A stretch of 64,000 bases of DNA from Desnuesiella massiliensis (lineage in GTDB: Bacteria; Bacillota; Clostridia; Clostridiales; Clostridiaceae). The translations under genes were made by a program, and so were the position numbers. Within the stretch, counting starts at the first letter, position 1. The number at the start of each line of letters is the position of its first letter. The notes under the pieces were generated by a model. That model saw nothing but the letters and a program-made list of their open reading frames with translations. It did no database searches and was not told the origin of the DNA. The stretch spans positions 1,664,001-1,728,000 of the forward strand of contig NZ_LN879457.1 of the NCBI RefSeq assembly GCF_001403615.1. Direction: 5' to 3'. Positions 8,183-17,205 of this stretch are shown piece after piece.

Positions 8183-9407
8183 AACCTAACCACTTCCTTA
8201 CATTTTTAATACTTTCAATAAATACGTCGATTTCTTCTTTAGTATTATAGAAATAAAAGCTTATTCTTGAGGTGGAGTTTATCTTCATGTATTTCATGAA
8301 GGGCTGTGCACAATGATGCCCTGCTCTTAGGGCAACCCCATAGGTATCTACTATACTAGCTACATCATGAGGATGCACTCCCTCTATATTAAAAGAAATT
8401 ACTCCTCCCCTATTAAGGGTATCTTTTGGTCCATATAGTGTTACGTAAGGTATTTCTTTTAGTTTATCTAAGGCATAAGTTGTAAGCTCTTCTTCTATAG
8501 CTTCTATATTTTCTATACCCGTTTCATTAATATAATCAATGGCCGCACCTAAGCCTACTACTGCTTCCACATTTTGAGTCCCTGCCTCTAGTTTAAAAGG
8601 TAATTCTGCAAAGGTTGATTTTTGCTCCCAAACGTATTCAATCATATCTCCACCATAGAGGAATGGAGGCATTTTTTCTAATATCTCTTCTTTTCCGTAC
8701 AAAACACCTACACCCATAGGTGCCATCATTTTATGTCCTGAAAAGACTAAAAAATCCGCATCTAATTTTTGTACATCTACTTTTCTATGAGGAACACTTT
8801 GTGCTCCATCTAATATGACTAACGCCCCCATATCATGGGCATAATTTATTATTTCTTTCACTGGATTTATTATTCCAAAGGTATTAGTCATATGAGCTAT
8901 AGATACTAACTTTGTTTTAGGACCAATCTTATCTCTTAACTCGCTACAGGGAATTCTTCCTTCCGAATCCGTATAAAGATATTTTAAAATTGCCTTCTTA
9001 GCAGAAGCTACCTGCTGCCAAGGAATAAGATTGCTATGATGTTCTGCTATGGATATAGCTATCTCGTCTCCCTCTTCTATAAAATTCATACCATAGGAAT
9101 AGGCAATTAAGTTTAGAGCTTCCGTAGTATTTTTTGTAAACACTATTTCTTTAGTGCTATTTGCATTTATAAAGGCTCTAACCTTTTCTCTAGTACCTTC
9201 GTAAGCTTCTGTAGATAGAATGCTTAACTTATGAGCACCCCTATGAGGATTTGCATTTATTTCTTTATAATATCTTTCTATGGCTTCTATAACTTGCTTA
9301 GGTCTATGAGTAGTGGCTGCATTATCTAAATAAACTAGAGGCCTATCATTTATATTTTGTGAGAGGATTGGAAAATCCTCTCTTATTTGCTCTATAGTCC
9401 TATTCAT
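8169..9407 (-). CDS. sufS: Cysteine desulfurase SufS
   Basis: A 412-residue group II, PLP-dependent cysteine desulfurase that takes sulfur from L-cysteine for Fe-S assembly. It has the N-terminal LDNAATTHRP motif, the PLP Schiff-base lysine in FSGHKMMAPMG, the His of AEHHSN and the persulfide-forming Cys in RAGHHCAQPFM. Its ATG overlaps the end of sufD by 8 bp and its 3' end overlaps sufU. The position inside the suf operon separates it from the second NifS-like enzyme at 40540-41694. Confidence 0.96.
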   Translation of the reverse strand: MNRTIEQIREDFPILSQNINDRPLVYLDNAATTHRPKQVIEAIERYYKEINANPHRGAHKLSILSTEAYEGTREKVRAFINANSTKEIVFTKNTTEALNLIAYSYGMNFIEEGDEIAISIAEHHSNLIPWQQVASAKKAILKYLYTDSEGRIPCSELRDKIGPKTKLVSIAHMTNTFGIINPVKEIINYAHDMGALVILDGAQSVPHRKVDVQKLDADFLVFSGHKMMAPMGVGVLYGKEEILEKMPPFLYGGDMIEYVWEQKSTFAELPFKLEAGTQNVEAVVGLGAAIDYINETGIENIEAIEEELTTYALDKLKEIPYVTLYGPKDTLNRGGVISFNIEGVHPHDVASIVDTYGVALRAGHHCAQPFMKYMKINSTSRISFYFYNTKEEIDVFIESIKNVRKWLGYEPK

Positions 9408-10506
9408 TTAGTAATCTCCTTTGAATTTGAGCCTCTATATTTTGCTTGATCTCTTCATCGGGAATGCAATCTATAATAGGCCTAAAAGAAGCCTCTACAA
9501 TAAGCTTCTTAGCTTCTTTTTCATTAAAACCTCTACTCATTAAATAAAATAACTTATTCTCGTCTATCTTTCCTGCACTAGCTGCATGAGCTCCTTCTAC
9601 GTCATCCTCATCACATAATAGCAAAGGAATAGCATCAGATTTTGCTGTAGGGGAAAGGAGGATTACATACTCTTCTTCTGAAGCCTTTGATCTAGTAGAA
9701 CCCTTCTTAAAATCCAAGGTTCCTCTAAAGGTCTTTTTACATTTATCCATGAGAACCCCTCTAGTTTCAATGTTACTTAGGGTTCTAATAGCTTTGTGAT
9801 TCATTCTATAACTCATATCAATAGTTCTATTTTTATCTCCAAGGTATATAGATTTTAAATCACACTCTCCTGTAGGCTCTTCTAGGTTATTTACATAATT
9901 AGTTATACTTAAATTTCCACCTAATTCTACAGATATAAAATTAACTTTAGCTCCATAGCCTATGGATGCTATATTTGAATCGAAGTAATCAGACTTATCA
10001 TTCATGGTTTGAACCTTAATCAAATTGACCTTGGCTCCATCCTTAGCAATTATTTTTGTAATGCCATTATAAAATCCCTGTATCTCTCCTTCTGTACTAC
10101 ATTCTATAATAACAGTTATTTCACTGTGCTCCTCTGCAGTAATAACTGTATTGCTTACTATATTAGAATTTTCTTCATTTATTTCATATTTAATTCTTAT
10201 AGGTTCTAGGGCTTTTTCTTTTTTAGGTGCATGTATTATTAATGCTGTGTTGTAGAATTTCTCTGCATAATCTACAAATTCCTTTGAAACACCATACTCT
10301 AAATCTTTAAAGAGAGAGTTATTAAAAAGCTCTACTTTATCCTTTTCTTGTTTTACAATTACATTTCCTATGTCTTTTGCTTCAACTACATTTCTACTAA
10401 AATCCTTTATTTCTGGCAAAACATAATTGTTTAAAGTCAGTTCATTTACCTTTAACCATCTCCAAGTTATAACAGGCAATCTATTAAAATTTCTTGCTTC
10501 CTTCAT
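9400..10506 (-). CDS. sufD: Fe-S cluster scaffold subunit SufD
   Basis: A 368-residue SufB/SufD-family protein and structural partner of SufB in the SufBC2D scaffold. The beta-helix core and the C-terminal LLCDEDDVEGAHAAS...LMSRGFNEKEAKKL region are typical. The ATG at 10506 is chosen because GAGGTGAG precedes it; the GTG nine bases upstream is part of that ribosome-binding site. It is shorter at the N-terminus than proteobacterial SufD. Located third in the operon, 15 bp after sufB. Confidence 0.93.
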   Translation of the reverse strand: MKEARNFNRLPVITWRWLKVNELTLNNYVLPEIKDFSRNVVEAKDIGNVIVKQEKDKVELFNNSLFKDLEYGVSKEFVDYAEKFYNTALIIHAPKKEKALEPIRIKYEINEENSNIVSNTVITAEEHSEITVIIECSTEGEIQGFYNGITKIIAKDGAKVNLIKVQTMNDKSDYFDSNIASIGYGAKVNFISVELGGNLSITNYVNNLEEPTGECDLKSIYLGDKNRTIDMSYRMNHKAIRTLSNIETRGVLMDKCKKTFRGTLDFKKGSTRSKASEEEYVILLSPTAKSDAIPLLLCDEDDVEGAHAASAGKIDENKLFYLMSRGFNEKEAKKLIVEASFRPIIDCIPDEEIKQNIEAQIQRRLLNE

Positions 10507-10521
10507 ACAACTCACCTCTTC

Positions 10522-11934
10522 CTACCCTATAGTTCCTTCAAGTTCCAGCTTAATTAAGTTATTCATCTCTACCGCATATTCTAAAGGAAGCTCTTTAGCT
10601 ATTGGTTCTACAAAGCCTCTTACTATCATAGCTTTTGCCTCTTCTTCACTTAATCCTCTGCTCATTAAATAAAATATAGCTTCATCACTAATTCTTCCTA
10701 TTTTTGCTTCATGCCCTAAATCCACTTCATCATTCATCAAATCTATAACTGGTATAGTATCAGATTTTGATTTGTTATCTAACATTAGTGATTCACAAGA
10801 AACTGTAGACTTACAATGATGAGCATTAGCAGTTACTCTTACTGCTCCTCTATATATAGCTACTCCTCCATCCTTTGATATGGACTTTGAATTTATATTT
10901 GAGGAGGTGTAGGGAGCTGCATGAATTACCTTGGCTCCTGTGTCAAGATATTGTCCCTTACCTGCAAAGGTTATTCCAGTAAATTCACATCTTGCTCTTT
11001 CACCCTTTAGAACACTCATGGGATACAACATGGATATCTTTGATCCAAAGGAACCTGAAACCCATTCTATAGTGCCATCTTTTTCAACGGTTGCTCTTTT
11101 AGTATTTAAGTTATACATATTTCTTGACCAGTTTTCTATAGTACTATATCTTAAGGTAGCTCCTTCCTTTACAAAAAGCTCTACGCAGCCTGCATGAAGA
11201 TTGTTAACAGAGTATTTTGGCGCAGAACAGCCTTCTATAAAGTGAAGCTTTGCTCCTTTTTCTACAATTATCAAAGTATGTTCAAACTGACCTGCTCCTG
11301 GTGCGTTTAATCTAAAATAAGATTGTAGAGGTATATCCACCTGAACACCTTCCGGCACATAAACAAAAGAACCACCGGACCAAACTGCTCCATGCAAGGC
11401 AGCGAATTTATGATCACTAGGTGGTACACATTTCATAAAGTACTCTTTAACAATTGCTTCGTATTCCTTAACCGCTGTTTCCATATCAGTGTATATTACA
11501 CCCTGTTTTACTAAATCTTCTCTTATACTATGATATACCACCTCAGAATCATATTGTGCTCCTACTCCAGCTAGAGATTCCTTTTCAGCCTTTGGAATTC
11601 CTAGTAAGTCGAAGGTTTTTTTAATATCCTCGGGAACCTCTTCCCAACTGCTCTTCATATCAGTGTCGGGCTTAACATAAGTCACTATATTCTCAATATC
11701 TAATCCGCTTATGTCTGGTCCCCAGGTTGGAACATCTATGTTGTTATATATTTCTAGAGATTTTAATCTAAAGTCAGTCATCCACTGGGGTTCATTTTTT
11801 TCTTTTGATATGTCTCTTATTATTTCAGGAGTTAATCCGCTTTGTGCTTTATAGCTATATCTTACCTCGTTTTTTACGTCATATATACCTCTATCGATAT
11901 CTTCTATATATGTTTTTTTTCTTTCTTCCAACAC
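10522..11934 (-). CDS. sufB: Fe-S cluster scaffold subunit SufB
   Basis: About 470 residues, highly conserved, the main scaffold on which nascent Fe-S clusters form. Recognisable segments include the N-terminal KTYIEDIDRGIYD, VWSGGSFVYVPEGV, and the C-terminal LGHEAKIGRISDEAIFYLMSRG. The GTG at 11934 is the preferred start, five bases after AGGTGG; two further GTG codons upstream overlap that site. It lies between sufC and sufD, the usual clostridial sufCBDSU order. Confidence 0.95.
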   Translation of the reverse strand: MLEERKKTYIEDIDRGIYDVKNEVRYSYKAQSGLTPEIIRDISKEKNEPQWMTDFRLKSLEIYNNIDVPTWGPDISGLDIENIVTYVKPDTDMKSSWEEVPEDIKKTFDLLGIPKAEKESLAGVGAQYDSEVVYHSIREDLVKQGVIYTDMETAVKEYEAIVKEYFMKCVPPSDHKFAALHGAVWSGGSFVYVPEGVQVDIPLQSYFRLNAPGAGQFEHTLIIVEKGAKLHFIEGCSAPKYSVNNLHAGCVELFVKEGATLRYSTIENWSRNMYNLNTKRATVEKDGTIEWVSGSFGSKISMLYPMSVLKGERARCEFTGITFAGKGQYLDTGAKVIHAAPYTSSNINSKSISKDGGVAIYRGAVRVTANAHHCKSTVSCESLMLDNKSKSDTIPVIDLMNDEVDLGHEAKIGRISDEAIFYLMSRGLSEEEAKAMIVRGFVEPIAKELPLEYAVEMNNLIKLELEGTIG

Positions 11935-11950
11935 GCTCACCACCTATCTA

Positions 11951-12703
11951 TTAAAGGCTTTCTTTAAACATTTCGTAACCATTTACTTCTATATCTCTAG
12001 CTAAAGCCATATCTCCAGTTTTAACTATTCTTCCATTTACCAATACATGAACATAATCAGGTTCTAAATATTGAAGTATCTTATTATGATGAGTGATTAT
12101 TAAAATAGCTCTTTCCCCATCCGCTAATAATTTAACTCCTTCTGCCACTACTTTGATAGCATCTACGTCTAAACCCGAATCTGTTTCATCTAATATGGCT
12201 AATTTGGGTTTTAATATAGCCATCTGAAGTATTTCATTTTTCTTTTTTTCCCCGCCAGAGAACCCTACATTTAAGTATCTTCTAGCATATTCTTCATCCA
12301 TCTTTAATAAGTCCATTTTTTCCTTTAGCTCTCTTCTAAAGCTCATCATTTTCACTGGTTCACCAGTAACAGTAGCCTTAGAAGTCCTTAAAAAGTTATC
12401 TACTGTAACTCCTGGGATTTCCTCTGGATACTGAAAAGATAGAAATATACCTTTTTTTGCTCTCTCATCAGCTCTTAAGGCATTAATATTCTCTCCTTCG
12501 TATATAATCTCACCTTCTGATATCTCATATTTAGGATGACTCATTAATGTATAGGCTAAAGTAGATTTCCCAGCTCCATTAGGTCCCATAATCACATGAA
12601 TTTCTCCCTTATTAATCTCTAAATCAAGTCCTTTTAATATCTCTTTTTCTTCTATTCTTGTATGAAGATTTTTTATATTCAAGAGTTTTTCTGACACTTC
12701 CAT
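11951..12703 (-). CDS. sufC: Fe-S assembly ATPase SufC
   Basis: A 250-residue soluble ABC-type ATPase that drives conformational change of the SufBC2D complex; it is not a transporter. Walker A is GPNGAGKST, the ABC signature is FSGGEKKKNEILQ, Walker B is LAILDETDSGLD and the switch His is in IITHHNKIL, all intact. The ATG is preceded by AAGGAG at four bases. First gene of the operon; its leader is short and its promoter overlaps a palindrome resembling an IscR-type operator. Confidence 0.96.
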   Translation of the reverse strand: MEVSEKLLNIKNLHTRIEEKEILKGLDLEINKGEIHVIMGPNGAGKSTLAYTLMSHPKYEISEGEIIYEGENINALRADERAKKGIFLSFQYPEEIPGVTVDNFLRTSKATVTGEPVKMMSFRRELKEKMDLLKMDEEYARRYLNVGFSGGEKKKNEILQMAILKPKLAILDETDSGLDVDAIKVVAEGVKLLADGERAILIITHHNKILQYLEPDYVHVLVNGRIVKTGDMALARDIEVNGYEMFKESL

Positions 12704-12738
12704 TCATCTCCTTAAATATCACATAAAAATAAATAACT

Positions 12739-12766
12739 ATTATATCCGAGTATTCTACTCTGATAT
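12739..12766 (-). promoter_or_regulatory. suf operon -10 box overlapping an IscR/Rrf2-like operator
   Basis: On the minus strand TATAAT (12744-12739) lies about 35 bases upstream of sufC. Overlapping it is a near-perfect dyad, with ATATCCGAGT (12742-12751) mirrored by ACTCTGATAT (12757-12766) around a 5-bp centre; 9 of 10 arm positions match. Arm length, spacing and the ATA...TAT ends resemble the type 1 sites bound by [2Fe-2S] IscR in proteobacteria. A repressor here would block the promoter. No iscR gene is in the window. Confidence 0.55.
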
Positions 12767-12813
12767 TTATATCATACTACTTTACTATGAATTAGTCAAA
12801 GACTATTTTAGAC

Positions 12814-12837
12814 TTTAAGTTAATAAATTAACTTAAA
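12814..12837. repeat. AT-rich perfect inverted repeat upstream of the suf operon
   Basis: TTTAAGTTAA and TTAACTTAAA form perfect 10-bp arms around TAAA, about 70 bases upstream of the suf -10 box. It could be a second operator or simply an AT-rich hairpin; no regulator is assigned. Confidence 0.35.
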
Positions 12838-13043
12838 AACATCAATTTTTTATTACCATTAAATATGTTTTTTTCCAACCAATCTTTTTTTAATCATTTT
12901 GCAGGATGCATTTTGCCAACCTTCATTTTGTTTTTCATTCTTAAGTTGATCTTAAAATAACCTATTAATCGTTTACAATATTTCAATGTATAATTATGCA
13001 TTTGTGTGCATAAATTTACCTATAAAAATTTTAAAAAATATTA

Positions 13044-13073
13044 TTGACAAGGCTATGAAATTTAATTTATAAT
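13044..13073 (+). promoter_or_regulatory. Consensus sigma-A promoter of metNIQ
   Basis: TTGACA (13044-13049) and TATAAT (13068-13073) with an 18-bp spacer form a perfect-consensus housekeeping promoter. Transcription would begin about 20 bases before the SAM riboswitch aptamer. Confidence 0.85.
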
Positions 13074-13099
13074 AACATTAAAATTTAATACGCAAACAA

Positions 13100-13210
13100 T
13101 TCTTATCATGAGAGGCGGAGGGACTGGCCCTTTGATGCCCAGCAACCGGTACTTTGTTTTATGAAGTACAATGGTGCTAATTCCTGCAGCGAAAGCTGAG
13201 AGATAAGAGA
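13100..13210 (+). ncRNA. SAM-I (S-box) riboswitch
   Basis: Conserved S-box blocks are present in order: TCTTATC starting P1, AGAGGCGGAGGGACTGGCCC, GATGCCCAGCAACC, GGTGCTAATTCCTGCAG, AGCTGAGAGATAAGA. P1 closes by pairing 13101-13107 with 13202-13208. SAM binding stabilises the aptamer and lets the downstream terminator form, switching off metNIQ when methionine is plentiful. Confidence 0.97.
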
Positions 13211-13229
13211 ATGAACCAGGTAATCCAGT

Positions 13230-13258
13230 ACCAGAGTTTGTTCTCTGGTGCTTTTTTA
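13230..13258 (+). terminator. Riboswitch-controlled intrinsic terminator
   Basis: ACCAGAG (13230-13236) pairs with CTCTGGT (13243-13249) and is followed by GCTTTTTTATTTT. It is the expression platform of the S-box, located 52 bases before the metN start codon. Confidence 0.92.
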
Positions 13259-13309
13259 TTTTATATATATGAAATTCTATGTAGGCAGCAATAATTGAGG
13301 AGGATAACA

Positions 13310-14266
13310 ATGATCCAAATATCTGGAGTATGTAAAAGCTTTAATGAAATTAGTGTATTAAAAAATATCAATTTAACTATTGAGAAAAGTGATATATTTG
13401 GAATAATAGGTCATAGTGGTGCAGGTAAATCAACGCTTTTAAGATGTATCAATGGCTTAGAGTCATATGATAAAGGTAAAATTGAGGTCATGGGAAAACA
13501 TATAGAAAATCTTAATGACAAGGAAGTAAGAACCTTAAGAAAAGATCTAGGAATGATATTTCAGAGCTTTAACTTACTAAGCCGCAAAACGGTTTATGAG
13601 AATGTAGCTCTTCCTTTAGAGGTCTGGGGATATTCAAAAGAAGACATAGGTACTAAGGTTAATAAATTATTAGACCTGGTAGGTTTAGCTGAAAAATCTA
13701 AGGTTAAGCCTGGTCAGCTAAGTGGAGGACAAAAGCAGAGAGTAGCTATAGCTAGAGCTTTAGCTTTAGAACCAAAAGTTTTACTATGCGATGAAGCTAC
13801 TTCGGCTCTTGACCCTAAAACCACTAAGGATATACTTCAATTACTCAGCAGAATTAATAAACTTCTAGGTATAACTATAGTTATCGTTACTCACCAAATG
13901 GAAGTTATAAAGGAAGTTTGTAATAAAGTGGCCTTAATTGAAGGTGGAGAACTAGTTTATAATGGCACCGTAGAAGACCTGTTCTTAAAGCCAAATCATA
14001 ACCTAAAGGGCTTTTTAGGTGAGGAGGATGAGGTTACCTTAGAGGGATGTAATATTAAACTTTTCTTTCCAAGCAGCATAAGCAGTCAATCTATAATAAC
14101 TTCTATGGCAAGAGAACTAGATATAGACTTCTCTATAGTTGGAGGCAAACTAGAGAAATTCAGAGAAAATCTTTTGGGAAGCTTAACTATAAGCCTTAAG
14201 GAAGAAAGTAAGGATTCTATATTAAAATACTTAGAAGAAAAACAAATTGATTGGGAGGTGTTGTAG
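13310..14266 (+). CDS. metN: Methionine ABC transporter ATP-binding protein MetN
   Basis: A 318-residue ATPase of the MetNIQ importer for L- and D-methionine at the cytoplasmic face of the membrane. Walker A is GHSGAGKST, the signature LSGGQKQRVAIARAL, Walker B VLLCDEATSALDP and the H-loop IVTHQME. The last ~75 residues form the NIL/ACT-like domain that senses intracellular methionine (trans-inhibition). The ATG at 13310 follows GAGGAGG; a TTG 15 bases upstream lies before that site and is unlikely. Regulated by the S-box upstream. Confidence 0.96.
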   Translation: MIQISGVCKSFNEISVLKNINLTIEKSDIFGIIGHSGAGKSTLLRCINGLESYDKGKIEVMGKHIENLNDKEVRTLRKDLGMIFQSFNLLSRKTVYENVALPLEVWGYSKEDIGTKVNKLLDLVGLAEKSKVKPGQLSGGQKQRVAIARALALEPKVLLCDEATSALDPKTTKDILQLLSRINKLLGITIVIVTHQMEVIKEVCNKVALIEGGELVYNGTVEDLFLKPNHNLKGFLGEEDEVTLEGCNIKLFFPSSISSQSIITSMARELDIDFSIVGGKLEKFRENLLGSLTISLKEESKDSILKYLEEKQIDWEVL

Positions 14267-14267
14267 C

Positions 14268-14912
14268 ATGGTATTTCAAGAACTATTATTACCAGCATTA
14301 CAAGAAACAGTATATATGGTCTTTGTGTCTACCTTCTTTTCAGTATTATTGGGCTTTATACCTGCTATAGTGCTTATAATCACTGCCCCTAATGGATTAA
14401 AACCAAATTCCGCAGTATATAAGATTTTAGACTTTATAATAAATATTTTTAGATCTTTCCCATTTTTAATACTGATGATTGCCATTATACCTTTAACAAG
14501 ACTTATTGCGGGAAAAAGTATAGGAACTAATGCAGCCATAGTACCTTTAACCTTAGGTGCATTGCCTTTCGCTGCCAGAGTTATTGAGAGTGCCATGAAG
14601 GAAGTAGACCCTGGAGTTATAGAAGCTGCTAAATCCTTTGGAGCCAGCACTTTTCAAATAATTTTTAAAGTTATTTTAAAGGAAGCCATGCCTTCCATAG
14701 TATTAGGCATAACCCTAACTGTAATAAATGTAGTAGGATACTCAGCCATGGCAGGCGCCATAGGTGGAGGAGGCTTAGGAGACGTAGCTGTAAGATATGG
14801 ATATCATAGATTCCAACAAGATGTGATGATATATACAGTTATAATCCTCATAATACTTGTTCAGCTGCTTCAAAGCTTAGGAAACCTACTTTATAAAAAA
14901 CTAACAAAATAA
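14268..14912 (+). CDS. metI: Methionine ABC transporter permease MetI
   Basis: A 214-residue inner-membrane permease with five predicted hydrophobic helices and the EAA coupling loop (VIEAAKSFGASTFQIIFKVIL) that contacts MetN. The ATG at 14268 directly follows the metN stop codon and is preceded by GGGAGGTG. Second gene of metNIQ; no terminator separates it from metN. Confidence 0.95.
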   Translation: MVFQELLLPALQETVYMVFVSTFFSVLLGFIPAIVLIITAPNGLKPNSAVYKILDFIINIFRSFPFLILMIAIIPLTRLIAGKSIGTNAAIVPLTLGALPFAARVIESAMKEVDPGVIEAAKSFGASTFQIIFKVILKEAMPSIVLGITLTVINVVGYSAMAGAIGGGGLGDVAVRYGYHRFQQDVMIYTVIILIILVQLLQSLGNLLYKKLTK

Positions 14913-15014
14913 TTAAGTTTATAATTTTCTGCAGAAAGTATATAAAGATAGCTATCAAATGTAATAACTAAATAAAAGATATAATAAAAACTAAAAAATT
15001 AGGGGGTTTTATAT

Positions 15015-15824
15015 ATGAAAAAAGTTTTATCATTAGTGTTATCAACAGTTCTAGTACTTGGATTATCTGGCTGTGCAGCTCAAGGTAAATCTAGCACAGG
15101 AAGCAAAGACAGTAAAGTTATAAAGGTTGGAGCTTCTCCAGAGCCACATGCAAAAATATTAGAACAAGTTAAACCTTTATTAGAAAAGGAAGGCTATAAA
15201 CTTGAGATAAAAGAGTTTACTGACTATGTAATTCCAAATACCGCTTTAGCTGAAGGAGAAATAGACGCCAACTTCTTCCAACACGTACCATACCTTGAAA
15301 AGACAAAAAAGGAGAAGGGCTTAGATTTAGATTATACTGTTAAGGTTCATATAGAGCCAATGGGCTTGTATTCAAGCAAAATAAAAAATATTAATGATTT
15401 AAAGGAAGGTGCTGAAATCGCTATTCCAAACGATCCAACTAATAGTGCAAGGGCATTAAGACTATTAGAAAAAAATAATATAATAAAGCTAAAAGCTGGA
15501 GATTTAGTAACAGCTAAAGATATAGTTGATAATCCAAAGAAGTTAAAAATAAGTGAAATTGATGCAGCTCAGCTTCCAAGAGTACTACCTGATGTTACTG
15601 CTGCAATTATCAATACCAACTATGCTTTAGAAGGTAAACTTAATCCTCTAAAAGATGCTCTTATAATAGAATCTGGAGATTCTCCTTATGCTAATATACT
15701 TGCAGTTAGAAAAAATAATAAAGACAGTGAGGCTATAAAAGCTTTATCAAAAGCATTAACTTCTCCAGAAATAAAAAAATATATTGAAGACACATATAAA
15801 GGTAGTATAGTGCCAGCATTTTAA
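15015..15824 (+). CDS. metQ: Methionine-binding lipoprotein MetQ
   Basis: A 269-residue NlpA/MetQ substrate-binding protein. It has a lipoprotein signal peptide (MKKVLSLVLSTVLVLGLSGC, lipobox Cys20) and the family motifs KVGASPEPHAKIL, ANFFQHVPYL and AIPNDPTNSARALRLL. It is anchored outside the membrane and delivers methionine to MetI. The ribosome-binding site is AGGGGG. There is a 102-bp gap after metI with no clear terminator; a strong terminator follows metQ. Confidence 0.96.
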   Translation: MKKVLSLVLSTVLVLGLSGCAAQGKSSTGSKDSKVIKVGASPEPHAKILEQVKPLLEKEGYKLEIKEFTDYVIPNTALAEGEIDANFFQHVPYLEKTKKEKGLDLDYTVKVHIEPMGLYSSKIKNINDLKEGAEIAIPNDPTNSARALRLLEKNNIIKLKAGDLVTAKDIVDNPKKLKISEIDAAQLPRVLPDVTAAIINTNYALEGKLNPLKDALIIESGDSPYANILAVRKNNKDSEAIKALSKALTSPEIKKYIEDTYKGSIVPAF

Positions 15825-15871
15825 TGAGTATATATAAATGGTTATATAATATTTTTATCTTACAAATTTAC

Positions 15872-15920
15872 AACATCCATATATAGGTTTAAATCAAATC
15901 TATATATGGATGTTTCATTT
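15872..15920 (+). terminator. Terminator after metQ
   Basis: AACATCCATATATAG (15872-15886) pairs perfectly with CTATATATGGATGTT (15900-15914) and is followed by TCATTTT. It ends the metNIQ transcript. Confidence 0.85.
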
Positions 15921-15949
15921 TAGATGTTTTTCGTTTTATCTTATATACT

Positions 15950-16951
15950 TCATTTGAATAAACAGTCCCCTGAGCCAACAACAAAATCATAAATAGATTT
16001 TTCTATTAATTCCAATTTATTATAATCTATTATTTCTGGAATATCATTAGTGGTATGAATTATTTTCTTAACATTTTTTTCAATTATACCAATAGATGTG
16101 TAACCCTTTTCTTGAAAACTATAGTCATCACTACTTAAGTAGGCCTGACTTACCTTAGAAGTGGTTAAATTATTTATTTCAAAATACTTTTTTAAATTAT
16201 TATATAACTTATCATAGTCACTACTACTGTTTGATTTTCCATGCAATTTATTAAAACTATGATTTAATACAATATCTTCACCATCTTTGTAACCTACTGA
16301 ATCAATATTTATATTATATAATTTATCATAAACCCCACTAATTTCAGTTACAAAACTCTTACTACCTGTTAATCCAACCTCTTCTCCATTAAACGCTGCA
16401 AAAATAATATCATAAGGAAACGAATTTCTACTAGATTCTTTTTTTAATTTATCAGCTAAACTAATTAACACAGATACTCCGGATGCATTATCTAATGCCC
16501 CTCTAATAAGTTTTCCAGATTGTATACCAATATGATCAAAATGTGCTGATATAATAATTGCATTTTTACTTTCTTTGCCGCTTATTTTACCAATTATATT
16601 AGAAGCTTCCCTTTTTATTTTAATAGTAGTATCATTATCAGCTGTATCTTCATAACTATAAATGTGGTAATAATTTGTTTTTAAAAATGATTGTAACTTA
16701 AGATTGGAAAAAATATTATAAATATATTCTCCAGCAAGCTTATTACCATTGTTTTTAATAAACCTACCTTCAAATTCGTCAGAGGATAATTTTTCTATTA
16801 TTTCTTTTTTATTAGGAATATTTACTTCTGTATCCTTAATAATATTCTTTTCACTTTCAGGAATTGATTTTTTATTATATGTAGAACATGCAATAAAGAA
16901 TGAAGTCAGTACTAACAATAATAGCAGTATTGTTTTTTTCTTTTTATTCAT
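15950..16951 (-). CDS. M28-family metallopeptidase lipoprotein
   Basis: A 333-residue extracytoplasmic protein with a lipoprotein signal (LLLLLVLTSFFIAC, lipobox Cys22) and an M28 aminopeptidase-like fold. Expected zinc ligands appear as His137 (SAHFDH), Asp154 (ALDNASG), Glu190/191 (NGEEVG) and Asp217 (NIDSVG). The fifth ligand, usually the His of SDHxxF, is Asp276 here (SSDDYSF). The C-terminal HTTNDIPEIIDY matches the normal HTPxDTxDxID segment. Either the metal site is altered or another residue serves. The start ATG follows GAGGTAAAC. Lone gene; substrate unknown. Confidence 0.85.
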   Translation of the reverse strand: MNKKKKTILLLLLVLTSFFIACSTYNKKSIPESEKNIIKDTEVNIPNKKEIIEKLSSDEFEGRFIKNNGNKLAGEYIYNIFSNLKLQSFLKTNYYHIYSYEDTADNDTTIKIKREASNIIGKISGKESKNAIIISAHFDHIGIQSGKLIRGALDNASGVSVLISLADKLKKESSRNSFPYDIIFAAFNGEEVGLTGSKSFVTEISGVYDKLYNINIDSVGYKDGEDIVLNHSFNKLHGKSNSSSDYDKLYNNLKKYFEINNLTTSKVSQAYLSSDDYSFQEKGYTSIGIIEKNVKKIIHTTNDIPEIIDYNKLELIEKSIYDFVVGSGDCLFK

Positions 16952-17205
16952 ATGTTTACCTCATCGTAATAAATACTTCAAATTTAGCATAACATAGTTT
17001 TATTTGAAATAATGTAAAATTATGTAACGTACTTTTTTTAATCGTAGACCAATTTGTGATAAAATGCGTTCAAATTATACATCATTGCTCATCATTATAA
17101 ATACACGATCTAAAATCTAAATATTTATCACTTTAGACTATTTTTCTACTATTAAAATTGAAAATATATTATAATTATGTAAAAGGGTTCATTGGGAGGT
17201 TTATA

